Assembly: GCF_004349195.1 (NCBI RefSeq)
Contig: NZ_SMLG01000014.1
Location: 1 to 64,000, forward strand
Direction: 5' to 3'
From: Flavobacterium rhamnosiphilum
GTDB taxonomy: Bacteria > Bacteroidota > Bacteroidia > Flavobacteriales > Flavobacteriaceae
DNA: 64,000 nt
Each line of letters opens with the position of its first letter. The stretch's first letter is position 1. Below are positions 25,972 through 35,239 of this stretch, piece after piece. Made by a program: the position numbers and the translations under genes. The notes under the pieces are model-generated. The model was given only the letters and a program-made list of their open reading frames with translations. It was not told the origin of the DNA and did not search any database.

Positions 25972-26491
25972 CAGTGATATTTTTTAATTTTTCATTGTTT
26001 TCAATGTGTAACAGTACATTTTGTAAAAAAGAAATTCGTGTTTGAAGATTGCTGATCATCGCATAAATAATTTGCTTACTTTCTCCATTTGTTTCTAATT
26101 CCTTAATTATTTTTTCATAATCACTATCTAATGTTCTCATTTGCTTGAGCGCATCGGAAATTATTTTTTCATTTTCAGGAGATTTTTTTTCTTTTATTTT
26201 TTCTAATTCATTTTCAATTAAAACGGTAAAAATAGAATCTGTTTGTTTGGTTTCTCTTGATGCAAATCGCAGCTCTTCTGTTTTTTTAGGAGTATTGTTG
26301 AATATTGAAAGTCCTAACATAACAACGATAGAAGCAGCGACACCAATTGACACGAAACGTTTCCAATTGGACTTTTTAGACTTTAATTTTTTTACAAATC
26401 GTTCTTCATGATTGCTTTCAAGAGTCTCGATGTCCCATTGATTTTCAAATTTGTCAAATAATTTGTCTAGTTTTTTATTTTCCTTTTTCAT
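25955..26491 (-). CDS. Putative membrane-bound anti-sigma factor
   Basis: This 178-aa protein has a charged cytoplasmic N-terminus (about residues 1-50), one transmembrane segment (VSIGVAASIVVMLGLSIF, about 55-72), and an extracytoplasmic coiled-coil-like region rich in E, K and L. I chose the ATG at 26491 because it forms an ATGA overlap with the sigma-factor stop and has GAGGAAAT upstream, which is a real Shine-Dalgarno sequence. The topology and position fit an anti-sigma factor, but there is no HxxxCxxC zinc motif and no family signature that I recognise. The function is inferred from context. Confidence 0.6.
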   Translation of the reverse strand: MKKENKKLDKLFDKFENQWDIETLESNHEERFVKKLKSKKSNWKRFVSIGVAASIVVMLGLSIFNNTPKKTEELRFASRETKQTDSIFTVLIENELEKIKEKKSPENEKIISDALKQMRTLDSDYEKIIKELETNGESKQIIYAMISNLQTRISFLQNVLLHIENNEKLKNITDEKTI

Positions 26492-27042
26492 ATTTCCTCT
26501 AGTTTTTTTCTTAAACAATCTTTGGCTCTGCTCAATGTTGTTCTACAATTGGCATAACTGATATTTAGAATTTCGCTGATTTCTTCCTGGTCATAACCTT
26601 CGATAAAAAAAAGAGTCAAAACCATTCTGTAATTATATTTTAGAGCGTTGATGACCTCTAAAATTTGTTTTATTTTTAATTCATTGAAATTTGTACTTTC
26701 AGTTAAAGCCGTTTCGTTTTCTTCAATTTTATAAAGCGTTGTATTAAAATCTTCCGGTTTGAATTGATTGTTTTTTTTGTAAAAATCGATACTAGAGTTC
26801 ACGACAATTCTTTTTAACCAAGCGCCAAAAGCAACTTCTTGTTTATAGTCGTTTATCTTAGTGAATGCCTTTAAAAAACCTTCCTGCATTACATCTTCAG
26901 CAAAATGGACATCTTTGACAATCCGAAAGGACACATTATACATCGCTTTTGCATAGCGATTGTAAACCTCGCACTGTGCTTTTTGATTTTTTTGCCTGCA
27001 AAGCAAGATTAATTCTTCGATATTATAGTTGGTTAAACTCAA
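26488..27042 (-). CDS. ECF RNA polymerase sigma factor
   Basis: This 184-aa sigma-70 family ECF factor has region 2 (YNVSFRIVKDVHFAEDVMQEGFLKAF, DNA melting and -10 recognition) and region 4 (YRMVLTLFFIEGYDQEEISEILNIS, helix-turn-helix, then ANCRTTLSRAKDCLRKKL). There is no region 3, as expected for ECF factors. The start codon at 27042 is TTG; no ATG exists upstream in frame before a stop. It begins a four-gene operon: sigma, anti-sigma, beta-repeat protein and GIN-domain protein. It probably responds to an envelope signal; the regulon is unknown. Confidence 0.9.
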   Translation of the reverse strand: MSLTNYNIEELILLCRQKNQKAQCEVYNRYAKAMYNVSFRIVKDVHFAEDVMQEGFLKAFTKINDYKQEVAFGAWLKRIVVNSSIDFYKKNNQFKPEDFNTTLYKIEENETALTESTNFNELKIKQILEVINALKYNYRMVLTLFFIEGYDQEEISEILNISYANCRTTLSRAKDCLRKKLEEI

Positions 27043-27164
27043 ACAGCTGATTTTAGTTTATTATAAGGACTAGAGGTTTTTGCATTTGTTACAGTTTTAT
27101 AAAAATATGTTTTTTTTTGTTTGAATACGTTCAATTATAATTTATAAGATATAGATGTAATGTA

Positions 27165-27194
27165 TTGATAATGAAATATTAATCATTATTTTTG
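27165..27194 (+). promoter_or_regulatory. Bacteroidota-type promoter of the DUF6252 lipoprotein gene
   Basis: TTG at 27165-27167, 19 bases, and TATTTTTG at 27187-27194 match the Bacteroidota housekeeping consensus. Transcription would start near 27200, leaving a leader of about 80 bases before the ATG at 27280. Confidence 0.65.
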
Positions 27195-27279
27195 TATGTA
27201 ATTTAACAAGAATTTCACATTATAAAAACAATTTTGTAATAATTTTACATTCGAATTTTAACAATTAAAAAATAAATAC

Positions 27280-28215
27280 ATGAAAAAGTTTATCGTTTTA
27301 TTTATTCCAGTTTTAGTTTTAGGATTAATTTTTACATCTTGTTCAAATGAAAAAGTTGAAAATATTACGGATAATAATGCCAAATCCGGTACTTTAAAAG
27401 TAGATTTTGATGGTAAAACTTTTGTTTCAACCTCTGTTCAAGCAGTAGTTAATGACAGTTATATTTCAATAACTGGACTTAGAGCTCCAAATGGTGATTT
27501 TGTCCAAATCACTTTACCATCGAACAAAGTTGGTACTTATACTTGGAAAAGTGTTGAAGCAGCTGGAGGGGTAATGGCATTAGCCTATATTCCATCTAAT
27601 GGTGTTGAGGGGTTTATCAGTGAACCCAAAGGTTCGGGTGGCGCTTCAGATTTTCCAAAATATACTGATACTGCCAGTATAACTATTTCTACAATTGATA
27701 CAGCCAATAAAAAAATATCAGGAACTTTCCAATTTACAGGAACTAAATTTACGGATCAAACAGGAACCAGTATTGAAACAAAAGTGATGACAAACGGCTC
27801 TTTTACAGATATTTCATATACAGCTGATACACCCGCTCCATTGGGAAATAGTTTTTCTGCAAAATTAGATGGGGTAGCTTTCATTCCAACAAATACAACG
27901 GCTATAAATCTTATGGACAAAATAAATATTTCTGCCAGAAGAGGAAGTGTCGAAACTATTGGGTTGTCTTTCCCTAGTACCATAATTTCTGGAACTTATA
28001 ATTTGGAGTCATTTGGGACTTATGTTGGAGTATATAACAAAAATGCGAATAGTGATGGTTCGGGTATATTTGGTGCTGATACTGGTACCATCACGATTAC
28101 AAGTCATGATAAAGTAACTAAAAAAGTATCAGGAACTTTTAAATTTTCAGCCAATTCATCTATTTCTACCGAAAAACATACCATTACTGAGGGAACATTT
28201 AGTGTTTCATATTAA
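27280..28215 (+). CDS. Lipoprotein with two DUF6252-like repeats
   Basis: This 311-aa protein has a lipoprotein signal with a cysteine near residue 21 (IFTSCSN). It contains two copies of one domain, about residues 37-165 (LKVDFDGKTFVS ... KISGTFQFTGTKF ... TNGSFTDISY) and 190-311 (FSAKLDGVAFIP ... KVSGTFKFSAN ... TEGTFSVSY). The layout fits the DUF6252 family of Flavobacteriia surface lipoproteins. It is divergent from the sigma operon, has its own promoter, and ends in a strong terminator. The role is unknown. Confidence 0.75.
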   Translation: MKKFIVLFIPVLVLGLIFTSCSNEKVENITDNNAKSGTLKVDFDGKTFVSTSVQAVVNDSYISITGLRAPNGDFVQITLPSNKVGTYTWKSVEAAGGVMALAYIPSNGVEGFISEPKGSGGASDFPKYTDTASITISTIDTANKKISGTFQFTGTKFTDQTGTSIETKVMTNGSFTDISYTADTPAPLGNSFSAKLDGVAFIPTNTTAINLMDKINISARRGSVETIGLSFPSTIISGTYNLESFGTYVGVYNKNANSDGSGIFGADTGTITITSHDKVTKKVSGTFKFSANSSISTEKHTITEGTFSVSY

Positions 28216-28234
28216 TCTCGACACCGTTTTTATT

Positions 28235-28260
28235 AAATCCGCCTTTGTGCGGATTTTTTT
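28235..28260 (+). terminator. Terminator of the DUF6252 gene
   Basis: AAATCCGC at 28235-28242, loop CTTTGT, GCGGATTT, then a run of T. It lies 19 bases after the stop codon. Confidence 0.9.
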
Positions 28261-28406
28261 ATGAACCAAAATCAATTTAATAGATTGAATTTGTCTAAAT
28301 CAAATCTATTTTAGATCCGTTTTGGCATAATGATTGTCTTTTTAAGTGTTAAGTAAAATATGACTGTTAAAGATTGATTTTATTTAAAAAGATTACTTTG
28401 ATACCT

Positions 28407-28414
28407 TATATTTG
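28407..28414 (+). promoter_or_regulatory. -7 promoter element of lon
   Basis: TATATTTG fits TAnnTTTG and is 22 bases before the 28436 ATG and 46 before the preferred 28460 ATG. The -33 TTG is not clear. Confidence 0.45.
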
Positions 28415-28459
28415 CTTAAACAATGAAATTTTTTAATGACAAAAAGACCTAAATACTAT

Positions 28460-30913
28460 ATGTCAAATCATAAAATACTTACTATTGACAATCTGTCACT
28501 TCAGGAATTTGATTCGGAAGCAGATTTAATTCCACTTTTGACTCCCGAAGATGAGGAGGAAATGAATAATGAGGCATTACCTGAATTGTTGGCTATTTTA
28601 CCTTTGCGGAATATGGTTTTATTTCCAGGAGTTGTAATACCAATTACTGCTGGTCGTGATAAATCAATTAAATTGATCAATGACGCTAATGCAGCCGGTA
28701 AAACGATAGGAGTTGTTGCTCAAAAAAATGAAGAAGATGAAGATCCTACCAAAGATGATATTCATAAAATAGGAACTGTAGCCCGCATTTTGCGTGTGCT
28801 AAAAATGCCTGATGGGAATATCACTGTAATTCTTCAAGGTAAAAAACGTTTCGAAATTGATTCTGTTGTTGATGAGTCTCCATATATAACAGCAAAAATT
28901 AAGGAAGTTCCTGAAAAAAGACCTAAGAAAAACGATACTGAATTTGTAGCAATTTTGGATTCAATCAAAGAATTAGCGATTCAAATCATTAAAGAAAGTC
29001 CGAATATTCCAAGCGAAGCAACCTTTGCTATCAAAAACATTGAGAGTCAATCCTTCTTGATCAATTTTGTTACTTCTAATATGAACTTGTCTGTTAAAGA
29101 GAAACAAGATTTATTAGCGATTAATGAATTGAAAGAAAGAGCTTTAGAGACTTTACGATATATGAATGTTGAGTTGCAAAAACTCGAATTGAAAAATGAC
29201 ATTCAATCTAAAGTTCGTTTCGATTTAGACCAACAACAACGCGAATATTTCCTTCACCAACAAATGAAAACCATCCAGGAAGAATTGGGTGGCGTTTCGC
29301 AGGAAGAGGAAATGGATGAAATGCTACAGAAGTCTTTGACGAAGAAATGGGACGAAAAAACCAAAAAGCATTTCGATAAAGAATTGTCTAAAATGCGTCG
29401 CATGAACCCACAAGCGCCTGATTTTGGAATTCAAAGAAATTATTTAGAGTTGTTCTTGGAATTGCCTTGGGAAGAATATTCTAAAGATAATTTTGATTTA
29501 AAAAGAGCACAAAAAATTCTTGACAGAGATCACTTTGGTCTTGAAGATGTTAAGAAAAGAATGATAGAGCATTTGGCAGTTTTAAAATTGCGAAATGATA
29601 TGAAGTCCCCAATTATTTGTTTGACAGGACCTCCGGGAGTTGGTAAAACATCAATTGGACGCTCCATTGCGGAAGCTTTGGGTAGAAAATATGTTAGAAT
29701 TTCTCTTGGTGGTTTACGTGATGAAGCGGAAATTCGCGGACACAGAAAAACCTACATTGGTGCCATGCCTGGAAGAATTATTCAAAGTTTGAAAAAAGCC
29801 GGAACATCAAACCCTGTTTTTGTTTTGGATGAAATTGATAAATTATCAAACAGCAATCAAGGTGATCCGTCTTCGGCATTACTGGAAGTTTTAGATCCGG
29901 AACAAAACAATTCTTTTTATGATAATTTCCTTGAAATGGGATATGATTTGTCTAAAGTGATGTTTATTGCTACGTCTAATAATATGGCTGCAATTCAACC
30001 TGCGTTGAAAGACAGAATGGAAATCATTAAAATGTCAGGTTATACAATTGAAGAAAAGGTAGAAATTGCGCGTCAGCATTTGTTTCCAAGACAATTGAAA
30101 GAACACGGTTTAACGACCAAAGATTTGACCATTGGAAAAAAACAATTGGAGAAAATCGTCGAAGGATATACACGTGAATCGGGTGTTCGTGGTTTAGAGG
30201 CTAAAATTGCTCAAGTAATCCGTAATGCAGCCAAATCTGTTGCGATGGAAGAGGAGTATAACAAAAAAGTAACGGACGAAGATATCATAAAAACACTTGG
30301 TGTTCCAAGATTAGAAAGAGATAAATACGAGAATAATGATGTTGCCGGTGTGGTAACTGGTTTGGCTTGGACTTCTGTTGGTGGTGACATTCTATTTATA
30401 GAATCGTTGCTTTCTCCAGGTAAAGGGACCATGACCATTACCGGTAACTTAGGTACGGTAATGAAAGAATCTGCCACTATTGCTTTAGAATATATCAAGG
30501 CAAATGCGAAGCTTTTAGGATTGGATTCAGAGATACTTTCTAAATATAATATTCACTTGCACGTTCCGGAAGGAGCCACTCCAAAAGATGGTCCAAGTGC
30601 AGGAATTGCGATGTTGACGTCATTAGTTTCCTTGTTTACACAAAAACGAGTGAAGAAAAACTTGGCCATGACAGGAGAAATCACCTTGCGTGGGAAGGTT
30701 TTACCAGTAGGAGGAATCAAAGAAAAGATTCTAGCTGCCAAAAGAGCCAATATCAAAGAAATTATTCTGTGTCACGAAAACAAAAGTGATATTGATGAAA
30801 TAAAACCAGAATATCTGGAAGGACTTTCTTTTCATTATGTGAAAGAAATGAGCGAAGTATTAAAATTTGCTTTAACCGATCAGAAAGTAAAGAATGCCAA
30901 GGATTTAAAATAA
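28460..30913 (+). CDS. lon: ATP-dependent protease Lon
   Basis: This 817-aa protease (from ATG 28460) degrades misfolded and regulatory proteins in the cytoplasm. An N-terminal LON substrate-binding domain is followed by the AAA+ module (Walker [10 protein letters not shown], Walker [11 protein letters not shown]) and the Ser-Lys protease domain. In the 28436 frame the catalytic serine is residue 721 in PKDGPSAG and the lysine is 764 in GGIKEK, 43 apart as in E. coli Lon. The frame is also open from ATG 28436, eight codons earlier; I prefer [11 protein letters not shown] because it is how flavobacterial Lon proteins begin. The gene ends in a REP-like palindrome and a terminator. Confidence 0.95.
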   Translation: MSNHKILTIDNLSLQEFDSEADLIPLLTPEDEEEMNNEALPELLAILPLRNMVLFPGVVIPITAGRDKSIKLINDANAAGKTIGVVAQKNEEDEDPTKDDIHKIGTVARILRVLKMPDGNITVILQGKKRFEIDSVVDESPYITAKIKEVPEKRPKKNDTEFVAILDSIKELAIQIIKESPNIPSEATFAIKNIESQSFLINFVTSNMNLSVKEKQDLLAINELKERALETLRYMNVELQKLELKNDIQSKVRFDLDQQQREYFLHQQMKTIQEELGGVSQEEEMDEMLQKSLTKKWDEKTKKHFDKELSKMRRMNPQAPDFGIQRNYLELFLELPWEEYSKDNFDLKRAQKILDRDHFGLEDVKKRMIEHLAVLKLRNDMKSPIICLTGPPGVGKTSIGRSIAEALGRKYVRISLGGLRDEAEIRGHRKTYIGAMPGRIIQSLKKAGTSNPVFVLDEIDKLSNSNQGDPSSALLEVLDPEQNNSFYDNFLEMGYDLSKVMFIATSNNMAAIQPALKDRMEIIKMSGYTIEEKVEIARQHLFPRQLKEHGLTTKDLTIGKKQLEKIVEGYTRESGVRGLEAKIAQVIRNAAKSVAMEEEYNKKVTDEDIIKTLGVPRLERDKYENNDVAGVVTGLAWTSVGGDILFIESLLSPGKGTMTITGNLGTVMKESATIALEYIKANAKLLGLDSEILSKYNIHLHVPEGATPKDGPSAGIAMLTSLVSLFTQKRVKKNLAMTGEITLRGKVLPVGGIKEKILAAKRANIKEIILCHENKSDIDEIKPEYLEGLSFHYVKEMSEVLKFALTDQKVKNAKDLK

Positions 30914-30924
30914 AAATTAATTCC

Positions 30925-30943
30925 ATCCCGATAGCTTCGGGAT
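30925..30943. repeat. CCCGA/TCGGG palindrome (family B), copy near lon
   Basis: ATCCCGAtaGCtTCGGGAT lies 12 bases after the lon stop. Related palindromes occur at 34921-34936 and 34956-34971, and a degenerate one at 8509-8524. Confidence 0.8.
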
Positions 30944-30944
30944 A

Positions 30945-30995
30945 AAATTCCAAATTCTAAAACCTGATTTTCAGTGCTTAGAATTTGGAATTTTT
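30945..30995 (+). terminator. Terminator of lon
   Basis: 16-base arms at 30945-30960 and 30978-30993 (AAATTCCAAATTCTAA and its complement) enclose a 17-base loop, ending in T residues. Confidence 0.8.
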
Positions 30996-31089
30996 ATTTG
31001 CAATTACGAGTTTTAAAGTTGCCATTTATTGTATTTATAATTTTATCTTCGCAGTTGCGTTTTACCTTACATAAGTTGCAATTTAGAGC

Positions 31090-32112
31090 ATGCTGAAAAA
31101 ACTTTTTCTATACTCCTTATTTTTTATTTGTTCTGTGTCTTACAGTCAAATAGGAGGCAAGTATACCTATCAGTTTTTGAACTTGGTCACTTCACCAAGA
31201 CAAGCCGCGTTGGGTGGAAAAGTTATCACGATTTATGATGATGACGTCAATCAATCCCATTTTAATCCGGCAACTATAAATGCAGCAATGGACAACCATT
31301 TGGCTTTAAATTATGGAAGTTATTTTAAGGAAGTAACTTACGGAACGGCTTCTTACGCCTATACGTACGATCGTCATTTACAAACCTTTCAGGCTGGAGT
31401 AAATTATGTGAACTATGGTAATTTTGAAGGCTATGACGAAAATGGTCAGCCAACATCGGAATTCACCGGAAGCGAAATTGCCCTTTCTTTTGGGTATGCC
31501 TATACTATTCCTAATACCACTATTCACTTAGGTGCCAGTGCCAAGCTGATTTCTTCTACCTTAGAAAGTTATAATTCTTTTGGTGGCGCAATTGATATTG
31601 GAGCACTTTTTATAGATGAAAAAAATGATGTAAATTGGGGCTTGGCTATTCGAAATATTGGAACTCAATTTTCTACGTATAATGGTACTAATGAAAAGTT
31701 GCCCCTCGAAATCATTGCGGGCGTTTCACAAGAATTAGAAAATGTACCTATTCGTTGGCATCTTACCTTGGAAAATTTGCAACAATGGAATATTGCTTTT
31801 TCGAATCCGGTCCGAGCAGAATCGTCATTTGATGGCACGGAGACCGAAGAAAAAATTTCATTTGTAAATAATGCGTTGCGACATGTAATAGTGGGAGTAG
31901 AGCTTTTTCCTAAAAAAGCATTTAATTTGCGTGTGGGATATAATTTTCGAAGAGCGGAGGAATTACGTCTTCAGGAACAACGTAATTTTTCGGGAGTTTC
32001 ATTAGGTTTCGGACTTAAATTGAATAAACTGAAATTTAATTATTCGTATTCCAGATACACATTGGCAGGAAATACAAGCCTTTTAGGGTTAACTATTAAT
32101 TTCCAAGAATAA
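31090..32112 (+). CDS. porQ: Type IX secretion system protein PorQ
   Basis: This 340-aa outer-membrane beta-barrel protein has a signal peptide ending at SVSYSQ (about residue 20) and the PorQ-typical start GGKYTYQFLNLVTSPRQAALGGK. Repeated aromatic amphipathic strands follow (ALNYGSYFKEVTYGTASYAYTY, ALSFGYAYTIPNTTIHLGASAKL), and it ends in an aromatic-rich last strand, as outer-membrane barrels do. PorQ belongs to the T9SS that exports gliding adhesins and enzymes. It is upstream of cmk on the same strand, with only one short broken gene between. A TATCTTCG promoter-like box lies at 31044-31051 with TTG at 31019, spacing 22. Confidence 0.85.
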   Translation: MLKKLFLYSLFFICSVSYSQIGGKYTYQFLNLVTSPRQAALGGKVITIYDDDVNQSHFNPATINAAMDNHLALNYGSYFKEVTYGTASYAYTYDRHLQTFQAGVNYVNYGNFEGYDENGQPTSEFTGSEIALSFGYAYTIPNTTIHLGASAKLISSTLESYNSFGGAIDIGALFIDEKNDVNWGLAIRNIGTQFSTYNGTNEKLPLEIIAGVSQELENVPIRWHLTLENLQQWNIAFSNPVRAESSFDGTETEEKISFVNNALRHVIVGVELFPKKAFNLRVGYNFRRAEELRLQEQRNFSGVSLGFGLKLNKLKFNYSYSRYTLAGNTSLLGLTINFQE

Positions 32113-32148
32113 ATAAATCTAAAATTGACAATTATAAATTGTAATGTT

Positions 32149-32668
32149 ATGAAATACGTGGTTACTATTTTTCTTTTATTTAATAGTTTTTTGTATTCGC
32201 AAAGTAAACAAAAAGAAATGAATGAATTATTATGCAAATAAAGAATGGTATTATTTAGAAGAAAATAATAATGAGCTCTTTTTTTATAAATTTTGCCATC
32301 CACATCTTCTTAAATTTGATGAAAAGGAAGTAATAATGATTGGTGCTCTAAATCTCGTAGAGAAATTTAAAATTGATAAAATCATCATTAATCAAAAAAA
32401 TCAATCTTTAGAGATTTACTCAATAGTTATAGGAGTAACTCAAAAAATTATTATTTCAAAAAACGACAAGCATAAAATAAATATTAACTTTAGTTATTTT
32501 GTAAATGAAGAAAAGGAAGACAACCTAAATAAATTTACACGTATTGCAACTACTAAAAAAGGCTTGAATAAAGTTAAAGTAAAAGAATTTTGTGATTCTT
32601 CTAAATCTAAAAAAGTTAAATCCCAAGAGTCATTTGAAGAACCGCCTCTACCACCAGAAAATAAATAA
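32149..32668 (+). pseudogene. Small secreted-protein gene split by a 4-base duplication
   Basis: Reading from the ATG at 32149 gives a signal peptide (MKYVVTIFLLFNSFLYSQ) and then a stop at 32239-32241. The rest of the gene continues in another frame as a 148-codon frame from 32222 (MNYYANKEWYYLEENN to the stop at 32668), lysine-rich and ending in SFEEPPLPPENK. At 32218-32225 the sequence ATGA occurs twice in tandem; removing one copy joins signal peptide and body in one frame at KQKEMNYYAN. So this is a recent frameshift, a phase-variable state or a sequence error. I recognise no family. It sits between porQ and cmk, whose start is 10 bases downstream. Confidence 0.7.
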
Positions 32669-32677
32669 AAATAGAAT

Positions 32678-33370
32678 ATGAAAAAAATTACCATAGCAAT
32701 TGACGGATTTTCATCTACAGGGAAAAGTACATTGGCCAAACAACTCGCGAATCATTTAGGATATATCTACGTTGATACCGGAGCAATGTACCGTGCCGTA
32801 ACTTTATTTGCGATGCAAAACGGTTACATAAATGCGGATTCTTTTGATAAACAAACCTTAATTAATAGTTTGCCAAATATAAAATTGCAATTCAAATTCA
32901 ATGCTGATTTGGGTTTTGCCGAAATGTACTTGAATGAAGTAAACGTTGAAACAGAAATCAGAACGATTGAAGTTTCCAGTTTTGTGAGTAAAGTAGCTGA
33001 AGTTTCAGAGGTTCGTGCCAAATTAGTCGAACAGCAAAAAGAAATGGGAAAAGACAAAGCAATAGTAATGGACGGAAGGGATATTGGTACCGTAGTTTTC
33101 CCTGATGCCGAGCTTAAAATTTTCATGACCGCAAGTGCAACTACAAGAGCGCAAAGACGTTACGACGAATTGGTTGCAAAAGGAGATACTGTAACTTTTG
33201 AAGAAGTACTGGCAAATGTAGAAGAGCGCGATTATATTGATACACACCGTAAGGATTCCCCATTGGTCATGGCTGAAGATGCTATAGAAATTGACAATTC
33301 TCATTTGAATCGTAAAGAACAATTCGAGCTGGTATTGGAATTAGTAAATGAAATTACTAAAACGATATAA
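32678..33370 (+). CDS. cmk: Cytidylate kinase
   Basis: This 230-aa enzyme phosphorylates CMP and dCMP using ATP. The P-loop is AIDGFSSTGKSTLAKQLA at the N-terminus (GxxxxGKS). DTGAMYRAVT and GRDIGTVVFPDAELKIFMTA are conserved substrate and lid regions, and a C-terminal DSPLVMAEDAIEIDNSHL block follows. The length is usual. It probably shares a transcript with porQ. Confidence 0.95.
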   Translation: MKKITIAIDGFSSTGKSTLAKQLANHLGYIYVDTGAMYRAVTLFAMQNGYINADSFDKQTLINSLPNIKLQFKFNADLGFAEMYLNEVNVETEIRTIEVSSFVSKVAEVSEVRAKLVEQQKEMGKDKAIVMDGRDIGTVVFPDAELKIFMTASATTRAQRRYDELVAKGDTVTFEEVLANVEERDYIDTHRKDSPLVMAEDAIEIDNSHLNRKEQFELVLELVNEITKTI

Positions 33371-33446
33371 TTATTTGCAGATCTCATTTTTAATAGTAGA
33401 TTTACGCCTTGTTAATTTTTAAAAAAAATAAAAAACAATTCATCTC

Positions 33447-34823
33447 ATGGGAATTAAAAATAGATTGGTAATAATGAGTTTTCTTCAGTTTTTTGTTTGG
33501 GGAGCTTGGCTTATTACAATTGGAAATTATTGGTTTGGAACCAAAAATTGGGAGGGAACTCAGTTTGGTTTGGTTTTCGGTACCATGGGAATTGCATCTT
33601 TATTTATGCCAACTCTGACTGGGATTATTGCGGACAGATGGGTGAATGCCGAAAAATTATATGGCGTTTTACACATATTATATGCAGTGGTTTTGTTTGG
33701 GATTGCTCAAGTAACCACACCCGGTACTTTTATTTATGTGATGCTTGCGGCGATGTGCTGTTATATGCCCACGATTGCTTTAAGCAACTCGATTTCTTAC
33801 ACTTCGCTAAAGCTAAGTAATAAAGATTTAGTAAAAGATTTTCCGCCAATACGGGTTTGGGGAACAATAGGTTTTATCGTTGCGATGTGGATTACGAATT
33901 TAAGTGGAAGTAAGTCAACGGAGTTTCAATTTTATATTGCAGGAATTGGCGCTTTAATATTAGGTCTTTATTCGTTTACATTGCCAAAATGTGAGCCACA
34001 GCGTTTGACCAAAGAAAATGCGTCTTGGGTTGAAACCTTAGGTTTAGAAGCATTTAAACTATTCGGGAACTACAAGATGACTTTGTTCTTTATTTTCTCG
34101 ATGTTTTTGGGAGGCGCTTTGCAATTGACAAATGCGTACGGAGATGTTTTTTTGGATGAATTTAAACATTTTCCAAAATATGCGGATTCTTTTGTGATAC
34201 AATATTCGACTATTATTATGTCGATTTCCCAGGTTTCTGAAACCTTGTTTATTTTGGCAATTCCGTTTTTCCTGAGACGATTTGGAATCAAACAAGTGAT
34301 GTTAATTAGTATGTTTGCTTGGGTTTTACGTTTTGGATTATTTGCTTTTGGAAATCCAACGGATGGACTTTGGATGATTATTATGTCTTGTATTGTGTAC
34401 GGAATGGCATTTGACTTTTTTAATATTTCGGGATCCTTATTTGTAGAAAGTAATACCGATTCTAAAATACGTTCATCAGCACAAGGATTGTTTATGATGA
34501 TGACCAATGGAGTTGGAGCGGTTTTAGGAAGTTTGACTTCGGGCTGGGCGATTGATTCCTTTTTTACGAAATCGTTTAAAAACACGACTGAGTTGGCTGG
34601 ATTTTTACAAACGGATGCTACAAATTCTAAAATGTTAGATTTTGTGAAAGGCCAGGGAAATTCAATTTCAGCAGATGGAATTTTTGGCAAAGAAATTTTA
34701 ATGAAAGACTGGCACACGATCTGGTTATCTTTTGCAGCGTATGCTTTGATTATAGCGATTGCTTTTGCTGTTTTGTTTAAGCACAAACACGACCCAAAAG
34801 TGGTGGAGAAATACAGTCATTAA
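33447..34823 (+). CDS. Nucleoside permease, NupG-like MFS
   Basis: This 458-aa inner-membrane protein has about 12 segments. The N-terminus (MSFLQFFVWGAWLITIGNYWF) and the loop PTLTGIIADRWVNAEKLYG are typical of the nucleoside:H+ symporter family (NupG/XapB). It would import nucleosides, fitting the neighbouring cytidylate kinase. It ends in a clear terminator. The choice of nucleoside cannot be read from the sequence. Confidence 0.85.
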   Translation: MGIKNRLVIMSFLQFFVWGAWLITIGNYWFGTKNWEGTQFGLVFGTMGIASLFMPTLTGIIADRWVNAEKLYGVLHILYAVVLFGIAQVTTPGTFIYVMLAAMCCYMPTIALSNSISYTSLKLSNKDLVKDFPPIRVWGTIGFIVAMWITNLSGSKSTEFQFYIAGIGALILGLYSFTLPKCEPQRLTKENASWVETLGLEAFKLFGNYKMTLFFIFSMFLGGALQLTNAYGDVFLDEFKHFPKYADSFVIQYSTIIMSISQVSETLFILAIPFFLRRFGIKQVMLISMFAWVLRFGLFAFGNPTDGLWMIIMSCIVYGMAFDFFNISGSLFVESNTDSKIRSSAQGLFMMMTNGVGAVLGSLTSGWAIDSFFTKSFKNTTELAGFLQTDATNSKMLDFVKGQGNSISADGIFGKEILMKDWHTIWLSFAAYALIIAIAFAVLFKHKHDPKVVEKYSH

Positions 34824-34843
34824 AACACCTTTTTAATAAATGG

Positions 34844-34878
34844 AACCCGATAATTTGTAATGAGTTATCGGGTTTTTT
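34844..34878 (+). terminator. Terminator of the nucleoside permease gene
   Basis: AACCCGATAA at 34844-34853 pairs with TTATCGGGTT at 34865-34874, and T residues follow. Confidence 0.9.
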
Positions 34879-34899
34879 AATGCTGAAAAAGCACCATTA

Positions 34900-35020
34900 A
34901 AGCTAATTAGCCCCGATGGATCCCGAAGCTTCGGGAGATATCCTCGCAGTCCCGATCCCGAAGCCTCGGGAAGGGACGGAGAGATAAAGGCGAGAGCGGG
35001 TACGTTACCCACAGAAAAGC
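34900..35020. other. Multi-helix repeat element upstream of rpsA
   Basis: The element begins GCTAATTAGCCCCGATGG. It has a perfect 16-base palindrome TCCCGAAGCTTCGGGA at 34921-34936. A larger hairpin at 34949-34977 has GTCCC and TCCCGA pairing with TCGGGA and GGGAC, and is enclosed by CTCGC (34943-34947) and GCGAG (34990-34994). Two small hairpins follow: GGGTAcgtTACCC near 34998-35010 and AAGCAaaaaTGCTT. No gene covers it. The opening motif is, as far as I remember, recurrent in Flavobacterium intergenic DNA; I could not check this. Confidence 0.6.
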
Positions 35021-35089
35021 AAAAATGCTTCGATGCTGATAATCAATTTGTTACTATTTTTTGATTGCTGATTTTCATGGCAAAAAAAC

Positions 35090-35120
35090 TTGACAGTTAA
35101 ATAAAGATGTATTACCTTTG
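35090..35120 (+). promoter_or_regulatory. Promoter of rpsA
   Basis: TTG at 35090-35092, 20 bases, TACCTTTG at 35113-35120 is a near-perfect Bacteroidota promoter. It leaves a leader of about 110 bases before the ATG at 35240, as is common for ribosomal genes with autoregulation. Whether S1 regulates itself here is not visible. Confidence 0.7.
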
Positions 35121-35239
35121 CAAACCTTTTGGTGAGTAAGAGTTTCCTTTAGGTATCAATTAATTATACAAACAACTTCTGTTGTTTTCTATCACAGTAA
35201 GAAACTCGAGAGAATACAGAATACAAATTTTTAATCAGC

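Noticed and set aside
28436..28459. Longer N-terminus of Lon
   Set aside because: The eight added codons are possible, but flavobacterial Lon proteins usually begin at the [11 protein letters not shown] equivalent.
34070..34786. 238-codon open frame on the minus strand inside the nucleoside permease gene
   Set aside because: It is the antisense shadow of a strong transporter gene and shows no domain.
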